Assembly: GCA_020343435.1 (NCBI GenBank)
Contig: CP070794.1
Coordinates: forward strand, 190,413 to 235,373
Reading direction: 5' to 3'
DNA length: 44,961 bases
From: an archaeon
GTDB lineage: Archaea; Nanobdellota; Nanobdellia; Pacearchaeales; UBA284
Of the stretch, positions 10,563 through 18,537 are shown piece after piece (within the stretch, counting starts at the first letter, position 1; every line of letters begins with the position of its first letter). Below the pieces are notes generated by a model. It did not search any database. It was given only the letters and a program-made list of their open reading frames with translations, and was not told the origin of the DNA. Made by a program: the position numbers and the translations under genes.

Positions 10563-12065
10563 TTAATCATCTAAATGAACTGTTCCACCACTACCAACAG
10601 TGTTTGATAGATCTATATCAATGTCAACATCTCTATCTCTACCTTCATATGGTCTTGGTATACCACTACCAGAGTTAGGAGCACCACTTGTATCTGCAGT
10701 ATATCCTAAGCCTGTTTTAACAGCATCTATTGCTTTTATGTATTTTGGCATTTCCTTTATAACAGGAAGTCCATTTGAAACCATACGTTTTTCTCCGATA
10801 TGTAATTGCCATGCATTACTTGCTAAAGATAATCCTAAAACTAATAATGCCCATCTTATCCAAGATCTATCTCTTCCATATTGTTTACGTGTTTCCTTAA
10901 TTTCATCTCTATGATCATTAAGATGATCTTTTATAACACTGTCTGCACCAGTATTTCCAGTTAAGCTTTCAAGGGTTGTTCTAGAATTTCTTCCATTACT
11001 TCCTCTGCCCCATGAATTGAACCATGTTCCTGGTTTGTACCATACACACCTTGTTCTTCCCTTATCATCTGTTTCTTCTACCATCACAGGATTTCCACTA
11101 GCGTTTCCTGGAACGGCTCCACCTTCTCCACGAGGTTGTCCAGGCATTCCTAGATTTCCACGACCTATTGAATAAGCTCCTTTAGTTTTTGGATCATAAA
11201 CCATTGGTCCAGTATCAGTTTGGATTATTGTTAAACCTCCTGCTAATGGGGTTCCTTCACTAGAAGGATCATATTCTCCCCCGGGTCCAGAGAAGATGGT
11301 ATATTTAAGTGTATTTCCATTACCATCATTTCCAGTTACTTTGGTATGAGAACCTAAATTACTTCCTGCAACTTCAAATTTTAATGAAGCACCATTTTCT
11401 GCTTGTTCTCTTAGTCTTTGTTCTAAACTTCCAAGTCTTCTGACTCCCTGAGCTAAGTCAGGAATTAACCCTGGGATTTCTTTTTCTCCAACAACAATTC
11501 CTTTTTTCTCTAAATCTTCAGGTTTTATTTCATTACCATCTTTATCAACAGGTTTTCCATCCTTGGCTTTGTACACTGGAACTTTTGTGGTACCATATAA
11601 ATCTCTAAGACCTTTGACCACTCTAGCAACATCTTTTTGAGTACCTAAACCAAGATCATAAAGAGTTTGTCCAGTTGCATCAAAATGTTCTTGTCCTGGC
11701 CCTCCACCTTGGGGAACAACATATCTATCTACATCACCTAGATCTTCTGCAACTTCTCTTAAAAGTTCTTGGTTTTGATCTAAAACCACTCCATTATAAT
11801 CAACTGATTTTTGAACTCCTCTTAAAGCATCATAAGCCCCTTTTAATCTTCCAAAAATAGAACCTAAACCTTTTCCAACAGCTTTAGTAGCCTCATCAGC
11901 TACAACTCTTGCTCCATATTGAGAAGCCCTACTTGTAACTTCTCCAATTTCTCTTGCAGTTTCTCTTGCTCCGGTAGCATATCCTACTGCCTTGCCCTTA
12001 CCATATCCTAGTCGATGAGCACTTCTTGGAGTTAACTTATCGATAGGTTTTCGGTTTTTTGACAT
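10563..12065 (-). CDS. Glycine-rich single-TM protein, unknown function
   Basis: A 500-residue protein that I do not recognise. The basic N-terminus (SKNRKPIDKLTPRSAHRLGYGKGKAVG) is followed by an Ala-rich helical region. A Gly/Pro/Asn-rich, probably disordered or beta-rich middle spans about 110-370. One hydrophobic segment, WIRWALLVLGLSLASNAWQL, lies at about 402-421, and the tail is acidic with alternating DVDIDIDL. There is no signal peptide, so the large N-terminal part is probably cytoplasmic (type II or tail-anchored topology). It converges on the secreted operon, leaving only 21 bases between stops. It has its own promoter upstream, with a TATA-like TTTATAAAG near 12107-12115 on this strand, and it is not in an operon. 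Confidence 0.75.
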   Translation of the reverse strand: MSKNRKPIDKLTPRSAHRLGYGKGKAVGYATGARETAREIGEVTSRASQYGARVVADEATKAVGKGLGSIFGRLKGAYDALRGVQKSVDYNGVVLDQNQELLREVAEDLGDVDRYVVPQGGGPGQEHFDATGQTLYDLGLGTQKDVARVVKGLRDLYGTTKVPVYKAKDGKPVDKDGNEIKPEDLEKKGIVVGEKEIPGLIPDLAQGVRRLGSLEQRLREQAENGASLKFEVAGSNLGSHTKVTGNDGNGNTLKYTIFSGPGGEYDPSSEGTPLAGGLTIIQTDTGPMVYDPKTKGAYSIGRGNLGMPGQPRGEGGAVPGNASGNPVMVEETDDKGRTRCVWYKPGTWFNSWGRGSNGRNSRTTLESLTGNTGADSVIKDHLNDHRDEIKETRKQYGRDRSWIRWALLVLGLSLASNAWQLHIGEKRMVSNGLPVIKEMPKYIKAIDAVKTGLGYTADTSGAPNSGSGIPRPYEGRDRDVDIDIDLSNTVGSGGTVHLDD

Positions 12066-12154
12066 TTTTATTTTGTTATACCTCTGGAATAGTTAATAAT
12101 ACCCCCTTTATAAATCTTTCGATTTTGTTATGACTTAAAAGAAACAACAGGTAA

Positions 12155-12238
12155 TGCGGAGGACAGGATTCGAACCTGCGTAGGGACTAACCCACTAGGG
12201 CCTAAACCTAGCCCGTTTGACCACTCCGGCACCCCCGC
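12155..12238 (-). tRNA. tRNA-Leu, anticodon UAG
   Basis: Read on the minus strand, the 7-bp acceptor stem GCGGGGG pairs with CCTCCGC (one G-U), discriminator A. The D arm contains GAGTGGTCAAA; the anticodon stem-loop CTAGG-TTTAGGC-CCTAG gives anticodon TAG. The long variable arm GGG-TTAGT-CCC is typical of class II tRNA-Leu, and the T arm is GCAGG-TTCGAAT-CCTGT. No intron is present at the canonical site and CCA is not encoded, so a CCA-adding enzyme is needed. It reads CUA and probably other CUN leucine codons. Confidence 0.95.
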
Positions 12239-12274
12239 ATAGCTAGAATAAATAAAAACACATTATAAAGATTT

Positions 12275-12514
12275 CTAAGAAGCCTTACTTGGGGAAATAT
12301 AGATTATAGTATCCCCTCTCAAGAAAGTCAAACCAATGTTTCTTTTGATATCTCCGTTCTCTAGTTCTCTTGTATTACTCAACACAATATTAATATGTAT
12401 ATCAAAAGCAAGTAAAGTTCCTACCAATTGCTTCTCATTCTTCAGTTGAACTAAGATTTCTTTACCTTTTGACTGATTTAACAAATCCAAAGGTCTCTCA
12501 ACGCCGTTAACCAT
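12275..12514 (-). CDS. Sm-like archaeal protein (SmAP/Lsm)
   Basis: 79 residues from ATG 12514. Sm1 motif: RPLDLLNQSKGKEILVQLKNEKQLVGTL-AFD with IHINIVLSNT. Sm2 motif: IGLTFLRGDTIIYI, the archaeal IRGDNI/V-type signature. The length fits a single-domain SmAP that forms ring heptamers binding U-rich RNA. A GTG at 12520 is in frame, but ATG 12514 is preferred because the TATA-like box GTTTAAAAAC at 12535-12544 is centred 26 nt upstream of it, the spacing seen at other leaderless genes in this window. It lies between tRNA-Leu and the divergent S8e gene, in keeping with an RNA-metabolism role. Confidence 0.93.
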   Translation of the reverse strand: MVNGVERPLDLLNQSKGKEILVQLKNEKQLVGTLLAFDIHINIVLSNTRELENGDIKRNIGLTFLRGDTIIYISPSKAS

Positions 12515-12534
12515 GTACACTCTTTATCATAAGA

Positions 12535-12544
12535 GTTTTTAAAC
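12535..12544 (-). promoter_or_regulatory. TATA-like box of SmAP gene
   Basis: GTTTAAAAAC on the minus strand, centred 26 nt from ATG 12514. It supports that start over GTG 12520. Confidence 0.55.
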
Positions 12545-12609
12545 TTTTCTTTCATATAGTATATTATTATAATAGAAAGTATTTTAAACCATATTTCATA
12601 AAACTCTTC

Positions 12610-12975
12610 ATGAAAACAGGAAAGAAATTCACTGGAGCAAGATATAAGAAATCTAGAAAGAAAAAGTTAAGTGAAAGAAAAGGACATGTAAGACAAGTAA
12701 CTCTAGGTAAGGAAAAGAAAAAGAAGATTAAAACAACAGGTGGAAAATTAAAAACTGTTTTATTAAGATCTGAAAAAGTTAATGTTCTTGATCCTAAAAC
12801 AAAGAAATGCAAGGTTGTTAAAATAAAGAATGTTTTAGAAGTTCCTAGTAATTCTTTCTTAGTTAGAAGAAATGTTCTTGTAAAGAATGCTTTAATAGAA
12901 ACAGAATTAGGAAAAGCAAGGATAACAAACAGACCTTCTCAAGAAGCAAGTATTCAAGCTATTCTCGTAGCTTAA
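12610..12975 (+). CDS. rps8e: 30S ribosomal protein S8e
   Basis: 121 residues, strongly basic, with the S8e N-terminal signature TGKKFTGARYKKSRKKKLSERKGH and the later block ITNRPSQEASIQAILVA at the C-terminus. The length matches archaeal S8e (about 120-130). S8e is an archaeal/eukaryotic component of the small ribosomal subunit binding 16S rRNA. The start ATG is supported by a TATA-like ATTTTAAAC at 12581-12589, about 25 nt upstream, implying a leaderless transcript. The gene is divergent from the SmAP gene and precedes TFB, which has its own promoter. Confidence 0.95.
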   Translation: MKTGKKFTGARYKKSRKKKLSERKGHVRQVTLGKEKKKKIKTTGGKLKTVLLRSEKVNVLDPKTKKCKVVKIKNVLEVPSNSFLVRRNVLVKNALIETELGKARITNRPSQEASIQAILVA

Positions 12976-13005
12976 TAGAAAGGTTTAAAAAGCTTTTGCT
13001 ATACC

Positions 13006-13015
13006 TTTATAAATA
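13006..13015 (+). promoter_or_regulatory. TATA-like box of tfb
   Basis: TTTATAAATA, about 42 nt before ATG 13053, giving a short leader of roughly 15 nt. Confidence 0.55.
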
Positions 13016-13052
13016 TACTTAAAAGTCTTGTGTTACTATTTGAAAAAACAAA

Positions 13053-14006
13053 ATGCCTTCTTTCACCAAAAAATGTCCAGAGTGTGGTTCTAAGAAGCTA
13101 ATATACGACGAGCAAAAAGGAGAATTAATCTGTTCTAAATGTGGTTTAGTTGTAGAAGAAAAGATGATTGACCATGGACAAGAATGGAGACAATTTGAAG
13201 AAGGAGAAAGAAAAGGAAGAGGAGGAGCACCCTTAAGTTTACAAAAGTTTGACCAAGGATTAACAACCAATGTTGGAGAAGTTTCAGATATTTATCAATT
13301 AGGTTCAGAAAAGAAAATAAGAAAGTTCTTTAGGTTAAAGAAATGGCAAGAAAGAGTATCAACTTCTATTGAAAGAAATCTAAGATTAGCAATGGCTGAA
13401 TTAAGAAGAGTTGCTTCATTCTTAAGTTTACCAAATTTTGTAAAAGAAGAGGCATCCAGAGTCTATAATCTAGTATTACAAAGAGGATTAGTAAGAGGTA
13501 GATCTATGGAAGCTGTTGTAGCATCTTGTATTTATGCTGCATGTAGATCCTACAACATTCCAAGAACTCTAGATGAAATCTCAGCTGCATCTGATGTTGA
13601 AAGAAAAGAGATTGGAAGAACATATAGATTCATAACAAGAAAACTAACTCTAAAGATCACACCAAGTTCTCCTAAAGATTATATTTCAAGATTTGCATCA
13701 GTTTTACACTTATCACCAAAAACACAGAATGATGCTCTTAGAATTCTAAAAAAAGCAGAAGCTTCTGAATTAACATCAGGAAGAGGACCAGCAGGAATTG
13801 CTGCTGCATCATTATATGTTGCTGCTTTATTAAATGATGAGAGAAAAACCCAAAGAGAAGTTGCAGATGTTGCAGGAATAACAGAAGTTACAATTAGGAA
13901 CAGATACAAAGAATTATTAGAAGAGTTAGGGATGGAAGAGAAACTAAAGATTAAAGAAGCTGAATCAAAATCAGATAAGCCAGTTAAAAAGAAGAAGAAA
14001 AAGTGA
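13053..14006 (+). CDS. tfb: Transcription initiation factor TFB
   Basis: 317 residues. The N-terminal zinc ribbon has C8-x2-C11 and C27-x2-C30, followed by the B-reader/linker (EWRQFEEGERKGRGGAPLS). Two cyclin-like repeats follow: about 115-205 (containing SMEAVVASCIYAACR and PRTLDEIS) and about 210-300 (GRGPAGIAAASLYVAALL and TQREVADVAGITEVTIRNRY). This is the archaeal TFIIB orthologue that bridges TBP-DNA and RNA polymerase. The tail is lysine-rich (KKKKK). Its stop abuts the stop of the convergent tRNase Z gene with no gap. Its TATA-like box is at 13006-13015, leaving a short leader. Confidence 0.97.
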   Translation: MPSFTKKCPECGSKKLIYDEQKGELICSKCGLVVEEKMIDHGQEWRQFEEGERKGRGGAPLSLQKFDQGLTTNVGEVSDIYQLGSEKKIRKFFRLKKWQERVSTSIERNLRLAMAELRRVASFLSLPNFVKEEASRVYNLVLQRGLVRGRSMEAVVASCIYAACRSYNIPRTLDEISAASDVERKEIGRTYRFITRKLTLKITPSSPKDYISRFASVLHLSPKTQNDALRILKKAEASELTSGRGPAGIAAASLYVAALLNDERKTQREVADVAGITEVTIRNRYKELLEELGMEEKLKIKEAESKSDKPVKKKKKK

Positions 14007-14897
14007 TTATAATTCTAATTTCATGAAATCTTTTGCTAATTCTACTTTAGGAAATATTTTCTTTGCTTCTTTAACAACAATCCTTTTATCAGAATATCTT
14101 TGAGAAACATGACTTAAAACTAATCTCTTAACTTTTGCTTGTTTAGCTATCTTTGCAGTTTGTCCTGCTGTTAAATGTCCCCTTTCTCTTGCAAACTTTA
14201 TATGTTCTTTAGTAAAACAAGCTTCAGCAATTAAAAGATCAGCATTTCTAGCTATTTTAACACAATTAGGATTAAAAGAAGTATCAAAAATAAAAGATAT
14301 CCTCTTTCCCTTTTGTAAAACAGTGTATTTTGAAGCCAGAATCCTTCTTCCTTTGTAAACAATATTCTTTCCTCTCTGCAAATTCTTTAGCCAAGGTCCT
14401 GGCTTAACCTTAATTTTCCTAAGCTTAGCTATTTTAATCCTTCTCTTATCCTTTTCAATAAAAGAATAAGCTAAACAAGAAGTGCTGTGTTTCATTTTAG
14501 CAGCTTCTAATATAAAATCATTATTCTGAAAGAATCTTCCAGAAGAAACCTCATGAATTTGAGTTTTTATCTTATCTCTAAAAACAAACATAGATAGTAG
14601 CAATCTTAAAAATCTCTTAGTTCCTTTAGGTATATAGATATCTAATGTTTTAGAGTAATTACTTAGAGCCAAGGTTTGCAATAAACCAGGTAATCCTAAG
14701 ATATGATCTCCATGCCAGTGGGTTATCAAGATTTTAGTTAATTTACAAGTATTAAATCTAGCTATCCTCATCTGTCTCTGAGTTCCTTCACCACAATCCA
14801 CAAGAATATTTTCAGAGCCATGGCTAATTAAGATAGAGGTCTGACTTCTCTCCCTATCTGGAAATACCTGGCTTGTACCAAAAAATACAATTTTCAT
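14007..14897 (-). CDS. rnz: Ribonuclease Z (tRNA 3'-endonuclease)
   Basis: 296 residues from ATG 14897, which begins MKIVFFGTSQVFP as in the family; an in-frame TTG 15 bases upstream is rejected. It has the metallo-beta-lactamase fold, with GEGTQRQ and the zinc motif THWHGDH (H60, H62, D64, H65), later FDTSFNPN and LVLSHVSQRY. The enzyme removes 3' trailers from pre-tRNA, and tRNA-Leu in this window lacks CCA, which fits cleavage after the discriminator base. The TATA-like ATATAAAAA at 14919-14927 (minus strand) is centred 26 nt upstream of the ATG, implying a leaderless mRNA. It is divergent from the tRNA-splicing endonuclease. Confidence 0.95.
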   Translation of the reverse strand: MKIVFFGTSQVFPDRERSQTSILISHGSENILVDCGEGTQRQMRIARFNTCKLTKILITHWHGDHILGLPGLLQTLALSNYSKTLDIYIPKGTKRFLRLLLSMFVFRDKIKTQIHEVSSGRFFQNNDFILEAAKMKHSTSCLAYSFIEKDKRRIKIAKLRKIKVKPGPWLKNLQRGKNIVYKGRRILASKYTVLQKGKRISFIFDTSFNPNCVKIARNADLLIAEACFTKEHIKFARERGHLTAGQTAKIAKQAKVKRLVLSHVSQRYSDKRIVVKEAKKIFPKVELAKDFMKLEL

Positions 14898-14918
14898 AAT
14901 AGAAAAAAGCAAAAAAGC

Positions 14919-14927
14919 TTTTTATAT
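14919..14927 (-). promoter_or_regulatory. TATA-like box of rnz
   Basis: ATATAAAAA on the minus strand, centred 26 nt from ATG 14897. It may also serve endA in the other direction, since the endA Shine-Dalgarno (14966-14971) needs a leader. Confidence 0.5.
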
Positions 14928-14965
14928 GTTTTTAGAAACTCTAGAGACACAAAATTTAAATAAAT

Positions 14966-14971
14966 AGGAGG
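14966..14971 (+). promoter_or_regulatory. Shine-Dalgarno of endA
   Basis: A full AGGAGG, 12 bases before ATG 14984. It implies transcription starts upstream, so the closer AATTTAAATAAA at 14953-14964 is probably not the promoter. Confidence 0.6.
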
Positions 14972-14983
14972 ATTAAAACAAAA

Positions 14984-15529
14984 ATGAAAAAGGGAATAGC
15001 AACTAAAAAAGGGGGGAAATTCAAAGCAACAATCTCTGGGGATTTAGTGATAAGTAATGAAAAAGAAGCTGTTAATCTACACAACAAAAATAGATTCGGA
15101 GAACTAGTGGGAGGTAAGATTCAATACTCTTTATCAGAAGCATTATACCTTTTAGAACAAAGTAAAATAGAAGTCCATGATTCTAAAAAGAGGTTAAGTT
15201 ATGATGCTTTCTTAAAAAAAGCTAAAAGACTTGAACCCAATATAATCCTAAGATACAAAGTATTTGCAGATCTGAGAAAAAGAGGATTTATAGTCAAAAC
15301 TGCATTAAAATTCGGAGCAGATTTCAGAGTTTATGAAAGAGGTAAAAAACCAGGAAAAGCTCATGCTAAATGGTTGGTTTCTCCTGTAAAAGGGAATTCT
15401 AAAATAATTTGGTATGATCTTGCAGCTAAGTCAAGGGTTGCTCATAGCACAAAAAAGAATTTGCTAATTGCGGTGGTTGATGACGAAGGGGACATAACTT
15501 ACTATGAAGTTGGTTGGATCAAACCATAA
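14984..15529 (+). CDS. endA: tRNA-splicing endonuclease EndA
   Basis: 181 residues, the size of the homotetrameric archaeal type. An N-terminal alpha-beta domain is followed by the restriction-enzyme-like catalytic domain: YKVFADLRKRGFIVKTALKFGADFRVY with Tyr117, HAKWLV with His127 and AHSTKKNL with Lys158, the expected catalytic triad. It cuts bulge-helix-bulge introns from pre-tRNA. A full AGGAGG at 14966-14971 lies 12 bases before the ATG, which argues for a leadered transcript. It is followed after 2 bases by the winged-helix gene and is divergent from rnz, so two tRNA-processing genes share one intergenic region. Confidence 0.95.
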   Translation: MKKGIATKKGGKFKATISGDLVISNEKEAVNLHNKNRFGELVGGKIQYSLSEALYLLEQSKIEVHDSKKRLSYDAFLKKAKRLEPNIILRYKVFADLRKRGFIVKTALKFGADFRVYERGKKPGKAHAKWLVSPVKGNSKIIWYDLAAKSRVAHSTKKNLLIAVVDDEGDITYYEVGWIKP

Positions 15530-15531
15530 AA

Positions 15532-16455
15532 ATGATAGAAAAAAAGCAAGATATTTTACAAATAATAAAAGAGAAAGGGCCATGCATACCTAGTAATATC
15601 TCTGGACAAATCAAACTTTCATTACTATTCACATCAGCTCTACTCTCAGAATTAGTTTCTGATAAAGCTCTAAAATTAAGTTATCTAAAGATCGGGGGCT
15701 CTCCATTATACTTCCTCCCAGGACAAGAAGAACAACTAGAGAACTTCACAAAATATCTTGCAGGACAAGAAAAAGATACCTTAAAAATCTTAAGAGAGAA
15801 AAAAGTATTAAATGAAGAGGATTTGAAACCAGTACAAAGAGTTGCATTAAGAAATATGAAAGATTTCTCTGTAGCAATAAAACTAAAACAAGATGGTAAA
15901 GAGAAAGTGTTTTGGAGACATTTTACATTTCCAGAAGAAGAAGCAAAAAGAGAAATTGAAAGATTATTGAAAGATTCTGAGAGAAAAGAAGAACAAGAAC
16001 CTAAGAAAGAAGAGATTAAACCAAAAGAAGTAATAAAGCCAGCAAAACCAGAAGTTACTAAACCTGTTGAAAAGAAGGTTGAGAAGCCTAAGGAGAAGAA
16101 AGAGGAAAAACTACTACATCCAAAAGTAAAAAGAAAGAGGAAAGATAAATTAGGATTATTCAAAGAAAAAGTATTCGACCATCTAAAAAGTAAAAAAATT
16201 GATATTTTCAAGAATTTAGATGAAGGAAACAAATTGTGTATAGCATTAGTGGATTCTGAGATTGGATTACTCAAGTATCTGGTTTATGGATTAAATAAAA
16301 AAACAATAAATGAAGCAGACCTAAGTCTAGCATCAAGTGAAGGACAACATGAAAAACTTCCTGTTCTAATTATAACTATAGGAAGATTAACAAAAAAAGG
16401 AACAGAATACCTCAAAAGATTAGGAAATGTTGTTATAAACAAAATTAGTGTTTAG
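15532..16455 (+). CDS. Winged-helix-like protein with charged linker, unknown function
   Basis: 307 residues from ATG 15532; an in-frame TTG at 15514 would overlap endA and is less likely. Residues about 1-60 read as a winged helix (DILQIIKEKGPCIPSNIS, LLFTSALLSELVSDKAL, GGSPLYFLPGQ). Residues about 140-205 are a Lys/Glu/Pro-rich disordered linker. The C-terminal domain (about 205-307) alternates helices and strands (LCIALVDSEIG, LPVLIITIGRLT) and could be a small alpha/beta nucleic-acid or nuclease-like fold, which is speculative. It follows endA by 2 bases and so is probably co-transcribed. Its end overlaps the convergent S3Ae gene by 11 bases. Confidence 0.75.
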   Translation: MIEKKQDILQIIKEKGPCIPSNISGQIKLSLLFTSALLSELVSDKALKLSYLKIGGSPLYFLPGQEEQLENFTKYLAGQEKDTLKILREKKVLNEEDLKPVQRVALRNMKDFSVAIKLKQDGKEKVFWRHFTFPEEEAKREIERLLKDSERKEEQEPKKEEIKPKEVIKPAKPEVTKPVEKKVEKPKEKKEEKLLHPKVKRKRKDKLGLFKEKVFDHLKSKKIDIFKNLDEGNKLCIALVDSEIGLLKYLVYGLNKKTINEADLSLASSEGQHEKLPVLIITIGRLTKKGTEYLKRLGNVVINKISV

Positions 16456-16972
16456 GTTCAACTTTAAGCATTCTTATTTCAGACACTGCTAAAGGATAAA
16501 TTTTCTTTAAAAATTTGCTCATATTTCTTTGTAAACTTGCAGAAATAACATCTTGGAAAACTTTATCTCTTGTTTTATCTTCTAATCTTTTCTTGATAAA
16601 TGCTGCTGCTCCATCTCTTAAAGCTTTTCTAACTGTTCTGTGAACTTGTCTTCTGGTTATCAAAAAGGGTTTTATTCTTATAGAAACATTTGGGCCCTTA
16701 ACAACAAAAGAGTCTTCAACTATGCTTATATTTCTACCAATCATCTTTCTGATAAATGATGGTTGGATCTTGAAGAAGTAAATCTCTCCTTTTAGTTTAC
16801 CATTAGTTTTCTTAATTTTAAATCTTGATTCACAATTTTTACCTCTTAAAATCTTAGTAATATCATATTTTACAGTCTGTCCTATTAAAGTTTCAGGATC
16901 TCTAGCAATAACAGGAACTTTTAATCCAATAATTTCAAGTTCAACATCATAAAATTTTTTCTTAACAACCAT
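16445..16972 (-). CDS. rps3ae: 30S ribosomal protein S3Ae (eS1)
   Basis: 175 residues matching archaeal S3Ae: KKKFYDVELEIIGLKVPVIA near the N-terminus, the IGQTVKYDITKILRGKN block, KPFLITRRQVHRTVRKALRD, and C-terminal EIRMLKVEPK. It is shorter than many archaeal S3Ae proteins (about 200), mainly at the N-terminus. It is a component of the small-subunit platform. It lies 1 base downstream of L44e, which is itself 2 bases downstream of GINS, forming a tight minus-strand operon GINS-L44e-S3Ae, a ribosome/replication linkage. The last 11 bases overlap the convergent upstream neighbour. Confidence 0.92.
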   Translation of the reverse strand: MVVKKKFYDVELEIIGLKVPVIARDPETLIGQTVKYDITKILRGKNCESRFKIKKTNGKLKGEIYFFKIQPSFIRKMIGRNISIVEDSFVVKGPNVSIRIKPFLITRRQVHRTVRKALRDGAAAFIKKRLEDKTRDKVFQDVISASLQRNMSKFLKKIYPLAVSEIRMLKVEPKH

Positions 16973-16973
16973 T

Positions 16974-17291
16974 TTATTTCTCCTTCATCATTAATCTTCC
17001 AGTTCTTATACCTTGGCTTTTACCTAAACTTTTTCCACAAACAGCACATTTATACATCAAAACCTTTCTTTGAGTACTTTTAGCTCTTCTCTTCCATTTA
17101 TTTACTGCTGGTTTGCTTCCCCATCTCCCTTTATTCCCAGTTCCTCTGGCTAAACCTCTCTTTTTTGCTCTTTTCATAGATCCTTTTTTCAAAGATCCTC
17201 TCTTCCCTCCAGTAGATAGGATACTAACTTTTTGTTCTGTATGTTTTTTACAAAACTTACAATATCTTTTGATTTTTCGAGGGATTTTCAT
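16974..17291 (-). CDS. rpl44e: 50S ribosomal protein L44e
   Basis: 105 residues, highly basic. The zinc-binding pairs C11-x2-C14 (RYCKFCKKHTEQKV) and the C-terminal YKCAVCGKS fit L44e (eL42). The conserved RGTGNKGRWGSKPA block, near the tRNA E-site contact in the family, is present. The length is slightly above the usual 92-95 residues because of a few inserted basic residues. It is the middle gene of the GINS-L44e-S3Ae operon. Confidence 0.95.
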   Translation of the reverse strand: MKIPRKIKRYCKFCKKHTEQKVSILSTGGKRGSLKKGSMKRAKKRGLARGTGNKGRWGSKPAVNKWKRRAKSTQRKVLMYKCAVCGKSLGKSQGIRTGRLMMKEK

Positions 17292-17293
17292 TT

Positions 17294-17863
17294 TTAATCT
17301 GAATCTATTTTCTCTGCTTTTTCATCATTCATTAAAATTTCTGCTATTTCTTTAGGCATATTAGCAATTTCTCCTTCCTGGAAGGGTCCAAGCTCTTGGC
17401 CATTTGAACCTAAAAAAGCAGGAACATCTTGCTTAAACCTAATAAAAAGATTTTTTAAATCTTTCTCTTGTTTAAACTCCCCCTCTAATTGTTGTTTTAC
17501 CAATTTTTGATTTTCTTCTAACTTCTTAACAGACAGATCAAAAAGCTCCTTTTCGTGACTTAATAAGTTCTCTGTATCTCTTTTACTAACTCCTGTTTGG
17601 GCTGCTGCAAATGCAAGATTCAGAACTTTTTTCTCCCTTATAGCTAAAAGTTCTTTTATTACAGAAAGAGAATTATCTAACTGCTTTCTAGTCATTCTTA
17701 GAGTATCAGAAAACAAAGTAGAATCTGATTCTCTGGTTAACAATTTCTTTTTTTCAGTAATATATGATGCTAATTCTTTAAGAAAAGATTTTGGTATCTC
17801 TTGTAGAGCATCATTATACTTTTCTTTTCTTAATATATCATAAATTTCTTGATAAGTTATCAT
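17294..17863 (-). CDS. Archaeal GINS subunit (Gins51/Sld5-Psf1 type)
   Basis: 189 residues. The N-terminal alpha-helical A domain (ITYQEIYDILRKEKYNDALQEIPKSFLKELASYI, later RKQLDNSLSVIKELLAIREKKVL) is followed by a linker and a small C-terminal B domain, VPAFLGSNGQELGPFQEGEIANMPKEIAEIL, the order of the Gins51 (Sld5/Psf1-like) class. GINS connects MCM helicase, the Cdc45/GAN nuclease and primase at the replication fork. An AAGGT motif lies just before the ATG. A TATA-like TTTTTAAATTTC stretch lies about 35-45 nt upstream on the minus strand. No second GINS subunit is seen in the window. Confidence 0.88.
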   Translation of the reverse strand: MITYQEIYDILRKEKYNDALQEIPKSFLKELASYITEKKKLLTRESDSTLFSDTLRMTRKQLDNSLSVIKELLAIREKKVLNLAFAAAQTGVSKRDTENLLSHEKELFDLSVKKLEENQKLVKQQLEGEFKQEKDLKNLFIRFKQDVPAFLGSNGQELGPFQEGEIANMPKEIAEILMNDEKAEKIDSD

Positions 17864-17921
17864 TTTACCTTAGCCTATTCTACAAAATAATTGAAATTTA
17901 AAAACATATAGGTAACTAGAA

Positions 17922-18506
17922 TCATACTTTGATAGAATATTCAAAATAATCGTCATAAGGGATAAACCATTCAACTGACTCCTTTATAGAAGATTTTTCC
18001 ATTATTTTCCTAAATAGTCTAATAGAATTACCATGTGATGAAATAGCCACATTTACTTTCCTTCTTTTAATGAAAGACTTAAGATCTCTAATAAATTTCC
18101 TAACTCTTTTTTCAACATCAGCAAAAGACTCCCCTCTTGGAGGTCTTCCCTTAAAGGTTCTATGCCAAAAATCATATTTTTTAGGACTGTATTTCTTAAC
18201 AATTTTTAGATGGGTTGACCCATTAAATTTCCCATAATTCCTCTCTATCATCCTATCATCTTGTATTAAGACATTGCATTCTGGATGAAATTTAAGAACA
18301 TGTTTTAAGGTTTGTTTAGAACGAACCAATCTTGTATGAAAAGCAACTTGAAAATGTTTTTTCTTAAGTCTTTGAGCCACAATTTTAGCATCATCATGTC
18401 CTGATTTAACTAATCTGGAGTTTCTCCATCCACAGAACTCTCCTTCAACATTATCATAAGTTCTACCATGTCTAAATAAATAAATTTTATAGATCCTCTT
18501 TTTCAT
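17922..18506 (-). CDS. Histidine-phosphatase / phosphoglycerate-mutase-like protein
   Basis: 194 residues with the catalytic RHG (R12-H13-G14) near the N-terminus, Arg62 in HTRLVRSKQT, acid residue E88 in ERNYGKFNG and second histidine H158 in SSHGNSIR. The ERNYG and SHGNSIR blocks resemble cofactor-dependent phosphoglycerate mutases more than SixA or CobC types, so a glycolytic 3PG/2PG mutase is possible, but a broad-specificity phosphatase cannot be excluded. TTAAGGA, a Shine-Dalgarno-like sequence, precedes the ATG. It is downstream of the small two-TM gene on the same strand and may be co-transcribed with it. Confidence 0.85.
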   Translation of the reverse strand: MKKRIYKIYLFRHGRTYDNVEGEFCGWRNSRLVKSGHDDAKIVAQRLKKKHFQVAFHTRLVRSKQTLKHVLKFHPECNVLIQDDRMIERNYGKFNGSTHLKIVKKYSPKKYDFWHRTFKGRPPRGESFADVEKRVRKFIRDLKSFIKRRKVNVAISSHGNSIRLFRKIMEKSSIKESVEWFIPYDDYFEYSIKV

Positions 18507-18537
18507 AATTCCTTAAAGAAAAAATAGTTTAATAAAT

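Noticed and set aside
10600-10914. Open frame on the plus strand opposite the glycine-rich gene
   Set aside because: Antisense shadow of the 500-residue gene; hydrophobic composition follows from the opposite strand.
14953-14964. AATTTAAATAAA as the endA TATA box
   Set aside because: It would start transcription at the ATG, removing the full AGGAGG from the message; an upstream promoter is more consistent.
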